DNA of 64,000 nt from Tyzzerella sp. (GTDB taxonomy: Bacteria > Bacillota > Clostridia > Lachnospirales > Lachnospiraceae): NCBI GenBank assembly GCA_017465565.1, contig JAFTWA010000058.1, positions 38,167 to 102,166 on the forward strand, read 5' to 3'. Both the position numbers and the translations under genes were made by a program. Below, piece after piece: positions 33,532 through 43,697 of this stretch (positions are counted from its first letter, which is position 1; every line of letters begins with the position of its first letter). The notes beneath the pieces were generated by a model that did not search any database, had not been told where the DNA came from, and saw only the letters and a list, made by a program, of their open reading frames with translations.

Positions 33532-34095
33532 ATGAAGAGTTATCAGATTACGGAGTGGTGTCGCCATTTTATGGCGGACCATGTGAAACCAGGTGATATC
33601 TGTATCGATGCGACTGCGGGAAATGGGAATGATACGCAGTTTCTCTGCGGACTGGTTGGGGAAGCTGGCAAAGTATTTGCATTTGATATTCAGGAAGCAG
33701 CTGTGAAGCATACAAAAGAGCGCCTTTCAAAAGCAGACTTATGTTCGCGGGCAGAAGTGCTCCTGGATAGCCACGTAAATATGGGAAAATATGTGGCAGA
33801 GGGAACCGTTAGTTGTATCACATTCAACTTCGGTTATCTGCCGGGCGGCGACCACAGCCTTGCAACCAAGAAGGACACCAGTCTCATTGCGATATACGAA
33901 GGGCTCCGTCTTCTGAAAAAGGGCGGAATGATGAGTCTTTGCATTTACAGTGGCGGAGACAGTGGTTTTGAAGAGAAGGACGCTATTTTAACTGAACTTA
34001 AGAAACTGGATGGGAAGAAGTATTTGGTAATTTTGAGCGAATATTACAATCGTCCAAATAACCCACCGATGCCAGTGTTAATTATAAAATTGTAA
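33532..34095 (+). CDS. mnmM: Class I SAM methyltransferase of the YtqB/MnmM family
   Basis: A 187-residue methyltransferase. The SAM-binding motif is ICIDATAGNGNDTQFLCGL (about 23-41), and FNFGYLPGGDHSLAT (about 101-115) replaces the usual motif IV; this GYLPGGD element marks the family called putative rRNA methylase, YtqB in Bacillus. YtqB has been reported to be MnmM, the methyltransferase that finishes mnm5s2U at the wobble base of tRNA; I rely on memory for that assignment. It follows hflX by six bases with only a weak ribosome site, so translation is probably coupled. Confidence 0.88.
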   Translation: MKSYQITEWCRHFMADHVKPGDICIDATAGNGNDTQFLCGLVGEAGKVFAFDIQEAAVKHTKERLSKADLCSRAEVLLDSHVNMGKYVAEGTVSCITFNFGYLPGGDHSLATKKDTSLIAIYEGLRLLKKGGMMSLCIYSGGDSGFEEKDAILTELKKLDGKKYLVILSEYYNRPNNPPMPVLIIKL

Positions 34096-34121
34096 CTTTG
34101 AACACAATCAGGAGGAAAAGG

Positions 34122-37100
34122 ATGAGTTTACAATTTGTCATGGGACCTTCCGGCTCAGGAAAGTCCCATTATTTGTATCAGAAAGTAACAGAAGAGTCAT
34201 TACAGAATCCAGATAAGAACTATATTGTTCTGGTTCCGGAGCAGTTTACTATGCAGACGCAGAAGGACCTTGTGATGGCAAGCCCAAGAAAAGGCATTAT
34301 GAACGTGGACGTTCTGAGCTTTAATCGTCTGGCATACCGCATTTTTGAGGAAACTGGGGAAAACCAGAGAGTGATTTTGGATGATGTGGGGAAAAACTTC
34401 GTCATTCGAAAGATTGCCGGGGATTATGAATCTGAATTAAAGATTCTCGGAAGCAATCTGAAGAAAGTGGGCTATATCAGTGAAATCAAATCCATAATTT
34501 CGGAATTTGCCCAATATGATATTCAGGCAAAAGAACTAGAGCAGATGCTGGAAAATGCAGGTGCCAATTCCAACTTGTATTATAAATTGAATGATATAAG
34601 GATGGTATACCAGGGATTTCAGGAGTATCTGCAGGACAAATATATTACTGGAGAAGAAATGCTGGAGATCCTCTGCACGGTTGCTTCAAAGTCGAAGCTT
34701 CTGGCTGGCAGCACACTTGTGTTAGACGGTTTTACTGGATTTACACCAGTACAGAATAAGCTCTTAAGGGAGCTCCTTAAGATTTGTGAAAAAGTAGTGG
34801 TTACTGTAAATATGGATGAAAGGGAAAATCCATTCGTGTATAAACACCCGTATCAGCTTTTTGCACTCAGTAAACAGATGGTGACCTCACTCCTTGCCAT
34901 TGCGAGAGAAGTAAAAGCAGAGATTGAGGAAGCGGTATATCTTTATCAAAAGCCAGTTTACCGCTTTAAAGAAAACGAAGCGCTTGGATTCTTGGAATCC
35001 CATTTGTTCCGCTATTCAAAAGAACGCTATGAAAAAGAGCAGGACAGCGTTCAGATTTGGTGTGCGAAAAATCCTCAGGAAGAGATAGATTTTGTTGCGC
35101 AGAAAATCCGGCAGTTTGTGCGTACAAAAGGATATCGTTACCGTGATGTGGCGGTGATTGCGAGTGACATGAATGCGTACGCAAATCATATTGAGAAGAT
35201 ATTTGAGAGATATGATATTCCAGTTTTCATGGACCATAAAAGAAGCATTCTTCTCAATTCTTTTGTGGAGTATCTTCGGAGCCTGCTTGCAATGGTTGAA
35301 CAAAATTTTACATACGAAAGTGTATTCCGCTATCTTAGAACCGGACTTACGGGCCTTTCTATGGATGAGGTTGATACGCTGGAAAACTATGTCATTGCAC
35401 TGGGGATTCGGGGCTATAAAAAATGGCAGGAAAAGTGGATTCGCAGAACGAATGGCATGGAGGAAACAGAACTCGCGGAAATCAACCGTATCCGGGAAGT
35501 GTTTATCAGTAAAATTGAAGCGGTCACAGAGGTACTAAAACGTCGTCATAAGACAGTTCTTGAAGTGACGCAGGCACTCCATGACTTTTTCTTGCAAGAG
35601 AAACTACAGAAGAGAGTCAAAGAGATAGAGATAAGCTTTGCAGAGCAGGGTGAGCTTGCACTTGAGAAGGAGTATGCACAGGTTTACCGAATCGTAATTG
35701 AGTTGTTTGAGAAATTCGTAGAGCTTCTGGGAGAAGAACGCATTTCTTTGAAAGAATACTGCGAACTGCTGGATGCAGGTCTGGAGCAGGCGAAGGTTGG
35801 TATCATTCCGCCAAGCATTGACCAGGTAGTAGTTGGGGACGTGGAAAGAACCCGTTTGAAAGACGTGAAAGTGATTTTATTTGTGGGTGTGAATGATGTC
35901 TATATTCCAGGCAAAGCGAAAAAAGGCGGTATTTTGTCTGAGCATGACCGTGAACGATTTGCAAAGGATGGGGTGTCACTTGCCCCTTCTGCGAAAGAGA
36001 AAACATTTATCCAGAAGTTTTATTTATATTTGATGCTTACCAAGCCGACGGACTATGTTTTTTTGACATTTAGTAAAGCTGCATCGGATGGGAATTCCCT
36101 GAGACCAGCTTATCTGATTCCAGATGTATTGAAAATGTACCCGGAATTAAAGGTGCAAATGGTAGTGCAAGAGCTTTCAGAAAAAGAATTGACTATGGAA
36201 AGTGGTGTGACTTATCTTGTAGAAGGCTTGCAGCAGAAGCATAAAGGTCTGGGGCCAGAATGGCAGGAGCTTTACAGCTGGTATAAGGCACATCCAGAGT
36301 GGAGTAAAAAGATAAAGCAGATTGTGGAGGCAGCCTTCTATCGAAAACCAGAAGGGTCACTCACTCGCGAGACGGCGAAAAAGCTGTATGGGGAAATCCT
36401 GGAAAACAGCGTGACGCGTCTGGAAAAATTCTCGGCGTGTGCCTATGCCCATTTCCTGACTTATGGGTTAAGGCTAAAGGAACGGGAGGAGTATCAGTTC
36501 CAGGCAGTGGACATGGGAAATCTTTTCCATGGAGCATTGGAGCGTTTTTCGAAGAAATTAGAAAGGGAAGGCTGCAGCTGGACTAACATTTCTGAGGAGC
36601 AGAAGGAAGCATTTATTGACGCAAGTGTGGAAGAATGTATTGTGGATTATGGAAACACCATTCTTTACAGCACTGCGCGGAATGAATATATTATCACACG
36701 ACTCAAACGTATGATGCACCGTACTGTTTGGGCTCTGGCAAAACAACTGGAAAAAGGCGATTTCATTCCAAAGGGATACGAGATTACATTTGGCGGTCTG
36801 AGTGGTATTTCCACAAGTAATATGGAACTTCAGGATTTGGGACGCATGCGCCTGCTTGGAAAGATTGACCGTGTGGATATTTGTGAAGATGACGAACATG
36901 TATATGTGAAAATCATTGATTATAAAACGGGGGCAAAGGCCTTTGATTTGGGTGAACTTTGCTATGGACTCCAGATGCAGCTTGTGATTTATATGAATGC
37001 TGCCACGGAAATGGAGCAGAGGAAGCATCCGGATAAGAAGGTGATTCCGACAGGACTCTTCTATTATCAGATGAAGGACCCGATTGTAGAGAAGACAGCG

Positions 37101-37526
37101 GATGAGGAAATGCTGGAGCATCTGATTTTGAAAGAACTTCGTCCAGATGGTGTAGTGCAGAGTACAGAAGAAGTATTAGAGCATCTGGAACACAGCCTGA
37201 CTGGTACGTCCCAGGTGATTCCGGTTGCACGTAATAAGGATGGAAGTCTTTCGAAGAAATCCAAGGTTTTATCGGAAGAAGAATTTTGGGTAATCTCAGA
37301 GTTTGCAAATAAAAAAGCACAGAAGCTGGGAACCAAAATCCTGGAGGGTGATATTGAAATTGCCCCATATGAGATGGGAGACCGCAGGGGCTGTGATTTC
37401 TGTCCATATCATGCAATTTGTGGATTTGAGGAAAAGATACCGGGATACCATTATCGTAAGATGGACAAATTAGATTCCGAAGAAGCGATTCGGGAAATGC
37501 GCAAGGAGGTAGTGACATGGGAGTAG
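34122..37526 (+). CDS. addB: ATP-dependent helicase/nuclease subunit B (AddB)
   Basis: A 1134-residue subunit of the AddAB helicase-nuclease, which processes double-strand breaks for recombination in place of RecBCD. Walker A GPSGSGKSHYLY lies at about 7-18. The C-terminal RecB-type nuclease has VKIIDYKTGAKA with its catalytic Asp/Lys. An iron-sulfur cluster is supported by FSACAY (about 768) and the late GCDFCPYHAICGF, giving four Cys. The start is the ATG at 34122 behind CAGGAGGAAAAGG; an in-frame ATG at 34098 has no site. Its end overlaps addA by ten bases. Confidence 0.96.
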   Translation: MSLQFVMGPSGSGKSHYLYQKVTEESLQNPDKNYIVLVPEQFTMQTQKDLVMASPRKGIMNVDVLSFNRLAYRIFEETGENQRVILDDVGKNFVIRKIAGDYESELKILGSNLKKVGYISEIKSIISEFAQYDIQAKELEQMLENAGANSNLYYKLNDIRMVYQGFQEYLQDKYITGEEMLEILCTVASKSKLLAGSTLVLDGFTGFTPVQNKLLRELLKICEKVVVTVNMDERENPFVYKHPYQLFALSKQMVTSLLAIAREVKAEIEEAVYLYQKPVYRFKENEALGFLESHLFRYSKERYEKEQDSVQIWCAKNPQEEIDFVAQKIRQFVRTKGYRYRDVAVIASDMNAYANHIEKIFERYDIPVFMDHKRSILLNSFVEYLRSLLAMVEQNFTYESVFRYLRTGLTGLSMDEVDTLENYVIALGIRGYKKWQEKWIRRTNGMEETELAEINRIREVFISKIEAVTEVLKRRHKTVLEVTQALHDFFLQEKLQKRVKEIEISFAEQGELALEKEYAQVYRIVIELFEKFVELLGEERISLKEYCELLDAGLEQAKVGIIPPSIDQVVVGDVERTRLKDVKVILFVGVNDVYIPGKAKKGGILSEHDRERFAKDGVSLAPSAKEKTFIQKFYLYLMLTKPTDYVFLTFSKAASDGNSLRPAYLIPDVLKMYPELKVQMVVQELSEKELTMESGVTYLVEGLQQKHKGLGPEWQELYSWYKAHPEWSKKIKQIVEAAFYRKPEGSLTRETAKKLYGEILENSVTRLEKFSACAYAHFLTYGLRLKEREEYQFQAVDMGNLFHGALERFSKKLEREGCSWTNISEEQKEAFIDASVEECIVDYGNTILYSTARNEYIITRLKRMMHRTVWALAKQLEKGDFIPKGYEITFGGLSGISTSNMELQDLGRMRLLGKIDRVDICEDDEHVYVKIIDYKTGAKAFDLGELCYGLQMQLVIYMNAATEMEQRKHPDKKVIPTGLFYYQMKDPIVEKTADEEMLEHLILKELRPDGVVQSTEEVLEHLEHSLTGTSQVIPVARNKDGSLSKKSKVLSEEEFWVISEFANKKAQKLGTKILEGDIEIAPYEMGDRRGCDFCPYHAICGFEEKIPGYHYRKMDKLDSEEAIREMRKEVVTWE

Positions 37527-40500
37527 TTTTTACAAAAGAGCAGCAACAGGTTATCGACCTTCGAGGCCGCAACATTCTCGTGTCGGCTGCGGCTGGTTCT
37601 GGTAAAACAGCAGTACTTGTAGAACGTATTATCGCGAGGCTTACGAGGGATGAGCATCCAATTGACATTGATGAGCTTCTGATTGTGACTTACACTGAGG
37701 CAGCGGCTGCGGAGATGAAGGAACGTATCCAGAGCGCGATTGAAAAGGCTTTGGAAGAAGATACGGAGAATCTCCATTTGCAGCGCCAGGCGACTCTGAT
37801 TCATCAGGCGCAGATTACCACAATTCATGGATTCTGTTTGTCTGTGATTCGGGATTATTTTCATACCATTGATCTGGACCCGGGATTCCGTATTGCGGAA
37901 GAGGGAGAACTGAAATTATTAAAGCGTGATGTGGCAGAAGAGCTGATTGAACGGTATTATGCAGAAGGCCGTCCGGAGTTTCTGGAATTTGTAGAAAGCT
38001 ATGCTTCTGGGAAGGATGACCGAAAGCTGGAAGAAATCTTGCTGCAGGTATATGAGTTTTCCAGAAGCTACCCGAATCCTGAGAGATGGCTGGAATCCTG
38101 CGTAGAGCAGTATCAGGTGTCAAGTATTTCAGAGTTGGAAGAAAAGCCGTTTGTTCAGGATATCATGGTAGAAATAAAGCGCTGTTTGCGTGGATGGCAG
38201 GAAGAATTGGAATTCGGCATCAGTATTTGTGATTCGGAGGATGGCCCGGCGGCATACCGGGATACGCTCTATGCAGACCAGGCCATGCTTTCAAGACTAG
38301 AAAATATCTCATCCTTCCAGAAAATGCAGGAGTATTTTGGCGGGCTGAAATGGGCTAGAATAGCGACCAACCGTGATAAGACGGTTTCGGAGGATAAGAT
38401 AGCACTCGTCAAGAATCTCCGCGATAAAATCAAGGAATCAGCAAAAAAAATGGCGGAACAGTTTTTCTTCAGTGATGTGGAAGAAATGTATCTGGATATG
38501 TTGGCGGCAAAAAGCAACATGCAGGTACTCGCAAATCTGGTGAAGGAATTTGCAAATGCATTTACGGAAAAGAAACGCAGCAAAAATCTTCTGGATTTCG
38601 GAGACATGGAGCGATATGCACTTCAGATTTTAACTAGAGAAGTGGATGGGGAATTTCTTCCAAGTGCAGTTGCAGAGGAGCTTCAGGAGAAGTTTGACGA
38701 AGTGATGATAGATGAGTATCAGGACAGTAACCTGGTGCAGGAAGCCATTTTGACTAGTGTGTCTAAGGTGTCAAAAGGGATTTACAATATCTTCATGGTA
38801 GGAGATGTGAAGCAGAGTATTTACCGCTTCCGCCTTTCAAGGCCAGAGCTTTTTATGGAGAAATTCCATACCTATAGTTTAGAAGATGGAGAGAAACAGA
38901 GAATCGATTTACATAAGAATTTCCGTAGCCGTGCAGAAGTGCTGGAAAGCACGAATTTTGTGTTTGGGCAGATTATGACGGATGCCTTTGGCGGAATTGA
39001 ATATGATGACAAGGCAGCTCTGTATGTTGGAGCATCTTATGAGGAGATGCCGGGAAATGAGACAGAGGTCCTGCTGATAGATACCGGAGATTTGCAAAAA
39101 CAGGAGAGCAAGGAGTTCGAGGCAAGAGCCGTTGCGAGAAGAATCAAAGAGCTTGTGGGCAGTCATAAAATTCTGGATAAAAAAACGGGAGAATATAGAG
39201 AAGCCCGTTTCAGCGATATTGTGGTTCTTACCAGAAGTCTTATGGGGTGGACCGACGTGTTCTCACAAGTGCTGAATCAGGAGGGAATTCCAACCTATAC
39301 AAGCTCCAGAGAAGGGTATTTTCAGACGAGAGAAATACAGCTTCTTTTAGATTATTTGAGAGTGCTGGATAATCCTAAACAGGATATTCCGTTTGCTGCA
39401 GTTCTGGTATCCATGTTTGCAGAAGTGACAAATGAGGAGTTGGCACTGATAAAAAGCAGCACAAATGAGAAGACCTTGTACGAAAGTGTATGCACGTACC
39501 TGGAGCAGGGAGAAATCCATATTTTGAAGCATAAGCTTCGCCATTTTATAGAACAATTCACAAGATTCAGAGAGCGGGTTCCATATACAGCAATCCATGT
39601 TTTGCTCTGGCAGATTTTAGAGGAGACTGGTTATAAAGATTATGCTGCAGCCCTTCCGGGCGGAGCACAAAGAGCTGCGAATCTAGAAATGCTCTTAGAA
39701 AAAGCAATCACATTTGAAAGTACCAGCTATAAGGGGCTTTTCAATTTCGTGCGTTATATGGAGCAGCTTCACAAATATGATGTGGACTATGGGGAAGCGA
39801 CTATTATGGATGAAAATATGGATGTCGTAAACCTTATGAGTATTCATAAAAGTAAAGGTCTCGAATTCCCGATTGTCTTTGTTTCGGGAATTGGGAAAGG
39901 TTTTAATACTCAGGATGCAAAAGGAAGTATCGTGGTACATCCGGAGCTTGGCGTAGGATTAGATGCGATTGATACGGTTAGACGAACCAAGGCTCCAACC
40001 CTGCTGAAAAGGATGATTCAAAAAAGAATTGTATTAGAGGGAACAGCGGAAGAACTCAGAGTTCTCTACGTAGCGATGACAAGAGCCAAGGAAAAGATGA
40101 TTCTTACAGGAACGGTAAAGAATCTGGGGGATGGCTTGAATCGTTTTATGAAGCTGGAGCGGCGTGAAGAGACGCATCTTTCGTATGTAGATTTAACGAA
40201 GGCAAATAAGTACCTGGATTGGATTTTGCCGGCACTCTATCGAAATCAGTGCTTTGCGCCAGTTTTGGCAGCGTGCGGAGCTGCGGCCCCGTTTTATAAC
40301 TCCATGTTTCGGCGGGAAGTGCCTATTATTGCAAAGCTTTTGGATGTGAAAGAGCTGGTAAATGCGGAAACCGAGAATGAATTTCAAGACCATGTTGTAA
40401 AGAATATCTTGAAGTCCTGGGATGTATCGAAGGTTTACGATACAGAGATTAAGAAGCAGATTGCTACGCAGTTTGCATATCGGTATTCGTATGGGGACAG

Positions 40501-41149
40501 TCAGAAAATCAAGCAGAAGATGTCGGTTTCAGAACTAAAGAAACGCATTTTTATGGAGGAAGAAGGAGAGGAAGCCTTCAAAGAGGAAGAGGTAATTCCA
40601 TTACTTCCAAAATTTGTCCAGGAAAAAGAGGAACTGACAGGAGCCTCCAGAGGAACTGCGTATCACAGATTTCTTGAACTTTTGGATTTTTCAAAAACGT
40701 ATCATGAAGAAGAACTTCAAAAAGTACTACAAGAAAAAGTGGCAGAGCGTTTGATTGATGAGGATATGGCAGAGTGCATTCGCATATCGGATATTCTGAC
40801 ATTTTTACAGTCGAATGCCGGAAAGCGGATGCAAAAAGCAAGTGATGCAGAGAAACTCCATGCGGAGCAGCCGTTTGTTTTAGGCTTGCCTGCAAAGAAT
40901 GTATATTCAGGAGAAACCTCAGAAGAGATTGTGCTGATTCAGGGAATCATCGACGTTTACTTTGAAGAAGACGGAGAGCTTGTGATTCTGGATTACAAAA
41001 CCGATAAGGTATTCCGGGCAGAGGAGCTGGTAGAAAAATACCATGCGCAGCTGGATTATTATGCGGAAGCGCTGGAGCGCCTTACAGGAAAACGGGTGAA
41101 AGAAAAAATCATTTATTCATTTACCTTACAAAAGGAAATTGAGGTGTAA
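37517..41149 (+). CDS. addA: ATP-dependent helicase/nuclease subunit A (AddA)
   Basis: A 1210-residue UvrD-like helicase with a C-terminal nuclease domain, partner of AddB. The Q motif and Walker A read FTKEQQQVIDLRGRN then SAAAGSGKTAVLVERI (about 22-37); helicase motif II is VMIDEYQDSN (about 396-405), motif III GDVKQSIYRFR (about 431-441), and motif VI VLYVAMTRAKEKM (about 848-860). The nuclease signature ELVILDYKTDKV is near 1155. Length is normal. It starts within the end of addB behind AAGGAGGTAGTGAC, so the two subunits are translated together. Confidence 0.97.
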   Translation: MGVVFTKEQQQVIDLRGRNILVSAAAGSGKTAVLVERIIARLTRDEHPIDIDELLIVTYTEAAAAEMKERIQSAIEKALEEDTENLHLQRQATLIHQAQITTIHGFCLSVIRDYFHTIDLDPGFRIAEEGELKLLKRDVAEELIERYYAEGRPEFLEFVESYASGKDDRKLEEILLQVYEFSRSYPNPERWLESCVEQYQVSSISELEEKPFVQDIMVEIKRCLRGWQEELEFGISICDSEDGPAAYRDTLYADQAMLSRLENISSFQKMQEYFGGLKWARIATNRDKTVSEDKIALVKNLRDKIKESAKKMAEQFFFSDVEEMYLDMLAAKSNMQVLANLVKEFANAFTEKKRSKNLLDFGDMERYALQILTREVDGEFLPSAVAEELQEKFDEVMIDEYQDSNLVQEAILTSVSKVSKGIYNIFMVGDVKQSIYRFRLSRPELFMEKFHTYSLEDGEKQRIDLHKNFRSRAEVLESTNFVFGQIMTDAFGGIEYDDKAALYVGASYEEMPGNETEVLLIDTGDLQKQESKEFEARAVARRIKELVGSHKILDKKTGEYREARFSDIVVLTRSLMGWTDVFSQVLNQEGIPTYTSSREGYFQTREIQLLLDYLRVLDNPKQDIPFAAVLVSMFAEVTNEELALIKSSTNEKTLYESVCTYLEQGEIHILKHKLRHFIEQFTRFRERVPYTAIHVLLWQILEETGYKDYAAALPGGAQRAANLEMLLEKAITFESTSYKGLFNFVRYMEQLHKYDVDYGEATIMDENMDVVNLMSIHKSKGLEFPIVFVSGIGKGFNTQDAKGSIVVHPELGVGLDAIDTVRRTKAPTLLKRMIQKRIVLEGTAEELRVLYVAMTRAKEKMILTGTVKNLGDGLNRFMKLERREETHLSYVDLTKANKYLDWILPALYRNQCFAPVLAACGAAAPFYNSMFRREVPIIAKLLDVKELVNAETENEFQDHVVKNILKSWDVSKVYDTEIKKQIATQFAYRYSYGDSQKIKQKMSVSELKKRIFMEEEGEEAFKEEEVIPLLPKFVQEKEELTGASRGTAYHRFLELLDFSKTYHEEELQKVLQEKVAERLIDEDMAECIRISDILTFLQSNAGKRMQKASDAEKLHAEQPFVLGLPAKNVYSGETSEEIVLIQGIIDVYFEEDGELVILDYKTDKVFRAEELVEKYHAQLDYYAEALERLTGKRVKEKIIYSFTLQKEIEV

Positions 41150-41151
41150 AT

Positions 41152-41415
41152 ATGGACTTTATAATTATTTATCTCATCATTATAAATATCATAGCTTTTT
41201 TGGCGTATGGTCTCGATAAATGGAAAGCAAAGAGAGGCAGCTGGCGAATTCCAGAAAAGACACTTCTTTTACTGGCAGTATTCGGTGGCAGCATCGGCGC
41301 ATTTGCAGGGATGCGTGTGTTTCACCATAAGACCCAAAAGGCAAAGTTTTTTCTGGGCGTTCCTATTATCTTTGTCTTACAAATAATTATCATATATTTT
41401 CTTTTTAACCGTTAG
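41152..41415 (+). CDS. DUF1294-family small membrane protein
   Basis: An 87-residue protein with two or three hydrophobic helices. The conserved family core is present: AYGLDKWKAKRGSWRIPEKTLL (about 18-39), GGSIGAFAGMRVFHHKTQKAKF (about 44-65). The function of this widespread family is unknown. It starts two bases after addA behind GAGGTGTAAAT, so it is in the same transcript. No signal peptide is seen. Confidence 0.9.
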   Translation: MDFIIIYLIIINIIAFLAYGLDKWKAKRGSWRIPEKTLLLLAVFGGSIGAFAGMRVFHHKTQKAKFFLGVPIIFVLQIIIIYFLFNR

Positions 41416-41474
41416 AAGCGAATAAAGTGGAAAAAGTAGGAAATCCTCTTACCAAATGGAAAGGGGATTTTACT

Positions 41475-41672
41475 ATGTCTAAGAATAAAAAGAAAGAGAT
41501 TCGTCTGGAGGAACTGACAGCCGAAGAAAAGATGAAATATGAGATAGCAGAAGAGCTGGGACTTTTGGACAAAGTGATGAAGGAAGGGTGGCGTTCCTTG
41601 TCTTCCAAAGAAACTGGGAAAATTGGCGGTCTTGTGACAAAGAGACGACGTGAGATGAGAGTTGAAAAATAG
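41475..41672 (+). CDS. Small acid-soluble spore protein, alpha/beta type
   Basis: A 65-residue DNA-coating spore protein. The family signatures are clear: KYEIAEELGLLDKV (about 20-33) and GWRSLSSKETGKIGGLVTKR (about 38-57), the latter matching the classic W-x-x-L-(S/T)-(S/A)-(K/R)-E-(S/T)-G-x-(I/V)-G-G motif. A basic tail follows. The start is at 41475 behind GGAAAGGGGATTTTACT; an upstream in-frame codon at 41427 has no ribosome site. It should be made in the forespore under sigma G, although I cannot pick a sigma G promoter with confidence. It marks the host as a spore former. Confidence 0.88.
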   Translation: MSKNKKKEIRLEELTAEEKMKYEIAEELGLLDKVMKEGWRSLSSKETGKIGGLVTKRRREMRVEK

Positions 41673-41722
41673 GGCATTTTCTGGTATAATCAGAACTTAG
41701 TTAGGAGAGTTCGGGTGAGATT

Positions 41723-42427
41723 ATGAAAGAAAAAATGCAAGTTCTAGGAGTAGAACTAGATAACTGCACAGCGAAATACGCAATGAAACGTGTTGTGGAA
41801 TATGTGAAGCTGGAACGTATAAATGTGGTTGAGATGGTCACGATGAATACCCTTGCCCGTTTCCAGCAATCGGAAGAGAGCAGGGAGATATTTGAAACCT
41901 TTGATTTGGCACTTCCAAGCGACAGAGGCATTTTGCAGGCGGCAGGAGTCAAAGAAGAGTGGAGACTCAAGGAAGTAGATGAATTCTTGTTTATCAAGAT
42001 GGTTATGCGTTATCTTCAGAAAAACCGCATAAGAGTATTTCTACTTGCAGAGACACAAAGTTCACTTCAGAAGCTGGAAGATTATATACAGGAAGAATAT
42101 GGTAATCTCAGGATTATAGAGAGTGCTTCTTTGGAGGAGCGGGGAAGCTCTGACGATATGCTCCTTAATCTTGTGAATGGTGCAGAGGCGGAATGTGTCT
42201 TATCGACGCTTCCTTCACCGGTGGAAGAGTATTTTATTTCGCGCAATAAGTCTTTGGTAAATGCGAGAATCTGGCTGGGGTTTGGACATTTGATTAACGA
42301 GATTAAAAAAGAGAAAAGAGGCTTTGAGAAAGTGAAAGATTTCCTGTTGCGGAAGATTTTGCAGAAAGAAGTGGAAAAAGAGCGCAGAAAAAATGATATT
42401 GTGAACAATGACAGTATTGAGAATTAG
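41723..42427 (+). CDS. WecG/TagA/CpsF-family glycosyltransferase-like protein
   Basis: A 234-residue GT26-type protein. Family marks: MQVLGVELDNCTAKYAMKRVVEYV at the start, VVEMVTMNTLARFQQSEESREIF (the T-x-N motif, about 35-57), ALPSDRGILQAAG (about 65-77, where active family members have an Asp-Gly pair), and a C-terminal WLGFGHLINEIKKEKRGFEKVKDF. Relatives add N-acetylmannosamine to the undecaprenyl carrier in teichoic acid or polysaccharide synthesis. The P-S-D-R-G reading departs slightly from the usual P-D-G, so activity is not assured. It is a single-gene unit with a TGGTATAAT promoter near 41681 and a strong terminator after it. Confidence 0.82.
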   Translation: MKEKMQVLGVELDNCTAKYAMKRVVEYVKLERINVVEMVTMNTLARFQQSEESREIFETFDLALPSDRGILQAAGVKEEWRLKEVDEFLFIKMVMRYLQKNRIRVFLLAETQSSLQKLEDYIQEEYGNLRIIESASLEERGSSDDMLLNLVNGAEAECVLSTLPSPVEEYFISRNKSLVNARIWLGFGHLINEIKKEKRGFEKVKDFLLRKILQKEVEKERRKNDIVNNDSIEN

Positions 42428-42447
42428 CATAATTAACAAAAAAAGTT

Positions 42448-42489
42448 GAGGAAATGCATAAAAAATTAGCATTTCCTCTTTATTTTTTT
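42448..42489 (+). terminator. Rho-independent terminator after the WecG/TagA gene
   Basis: GAGGAAATGC (42448-42457), an 11-base loop, GCATTTCCTC (42469-42478), then TTTATTTTTTT. The stem is perfect. Confidence 0.93.
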
Positions 42490-42592
42490 GCACTTTTGCA
42501 TTAATATGGAGAAAGGTATATGTTTTTTTGTCTTTTTTGACAAAATTTTATTGGGCAAAATGCATATATAGTCATTGGACGGAGGGATAAAT

Positions 42593-43681
42593 ATGATATC
42601 GAATCAAATACTTCAGAATACAATAGAAGGTTTGAAGTCTATTACGAGAGTTGACTTGTGCGTAATGGATACGGAAGGAAAAGCGCTTGCGGGTACATGG
42701 GTAGGAACAGCCGATTATGAAGCGGCAGCTCGTGCATTTACAGAATCTCCCGCAGAGAGCCAGGTGTTGCAGGGATGTCATTTTTTTAAGATTTACGATG
42801 AATATCAATTAGAGTATGTTTTGCTTGCATACGGAGCAAGTGAAGAGGTTTATACAATCGGAAAGGTAGCAGCATTCCAGATTCAGAATCTTTTGGTTGC
42901 TTATAAAGAACGCTTTGACAAAGATAACTTTATTAAGAATCTGTTACTTGATAATCTGCTCTTGGTAGACATTTACAATCGTGCAAAAAAATTGCGTATT
43001 GACACAGATGCGAGACGTGTTATCTTTATTATTGAGATGATATCTGACAAAGAGGCAAATGCATTAGAGCGTGTGCGTGCAGTCCTTGGTGGAAGAAGTA
43101 AAGATTTCATCACAGCAGTGGATGAGAAAAATGTGATTATTGTCAAAGAAGTCGGCATAAATGACAATTATGACGATATGGAAAAGGCTGCCTGTGATAT
43201 GCTGGAAACATTGAAAGCGGAAGTCGATGCTGAATTCCATATTGCATACGGCACAATCATCAATGACATTAAAGAAGTGTCAAAATCATACAAAGAAGCG
43301 AAGCTGGCGTTGGATGTTGGAAAGATATTCTTTAATGAAAAGAATGTGATAGCCTACAATACATTGGGAATTGGACGTTTGATTTATCAGCTTCCAGTAC
43401 CACTTTGTAAGATGTTTATCCGTGAGATTTTTGAGGGGAAATCCCCGGATGATTTTGATGAAGAAACATTGACAACCATCAATAAGTTCTTCGAAAATAG
43501 TCTGAATGTGTCAGAAACATCCAGACAGCTATATATTCATAGAAATACTTTGGTGTACAGATTGGATAAGATTCAAAAATGCACAGGTCTTGACTTACGT
43601 GTGTTTGAAGATGCGATTACATTCAAGATTGCACTCATGGTAGTAAAATATATGAAATATATGGAGACATTGGAGTATTAA
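42593..43681 (+). CDS. CdaR/PucR-family transcriptional regulator
   Basis: A 362-residue regulator. The N-terminal third (about 1-120) looks like a diacid/GAF-like sensor, the middle is a GGDEF-like degenerate domain, and the end (about 300-355: TINKFFENSLNVSETSRQLYIHRNTLVYRLDKIQKCTGLDLR) is the PucR C-terminal helix-turn-helix. Such proteins usually respond to small carboxylates. The start is at 42593 behind GGACGGAGGGATAAAT; an in-frame start at 42575 has no site. An inverted repeat TTTTGTC-T6-GACAAAA lies at about 42525-42545 in its upstream region and may be its own operator. It is followed after 16 bases by ftsE, an unexpected neighbour. Confidence 0.88.
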   Translation: MISNQILQNTIEGLKSITRVDLCVMDTEGKALAGTWVGTADYEAAARAFTESPAESQVLQGCHFFKIYDEYQLEYVLLAYGASEEVYTIGKVAAFQIQNLLVAYKERFDKDNFIKNLLLDNLLLVDIYNRAKKLRIDTDARRVIFIIEMISDKEANALERVRAVLGGRSKDFITAVDEKNVIIVKEVGINDNYDDMEKAACDMLETLKAEVDAEFHIAYGTIINDIKEVSKSYKEAKLALDVGKIFFNEKNVIAYNTLGIGRLIYQLPVPLCKMFIREIFEGKSPDDFDEETLTTINKFFENSLNVSETSRQLYIHRNTLVYRLDKIQKCTGLDLRVFEDAITFKIALMVVKYMKYMETLEY

Positions 43682-43697
43682 TAATTTAGGAGGAGTT

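Noticed and set aside
34098-34121. Earlier addB start at 34098
   Set aside because: It has no ribosome site, whereas GGAGGAAAAGG precedes the ATG at 34122, where the Walker A domain begins correctly.
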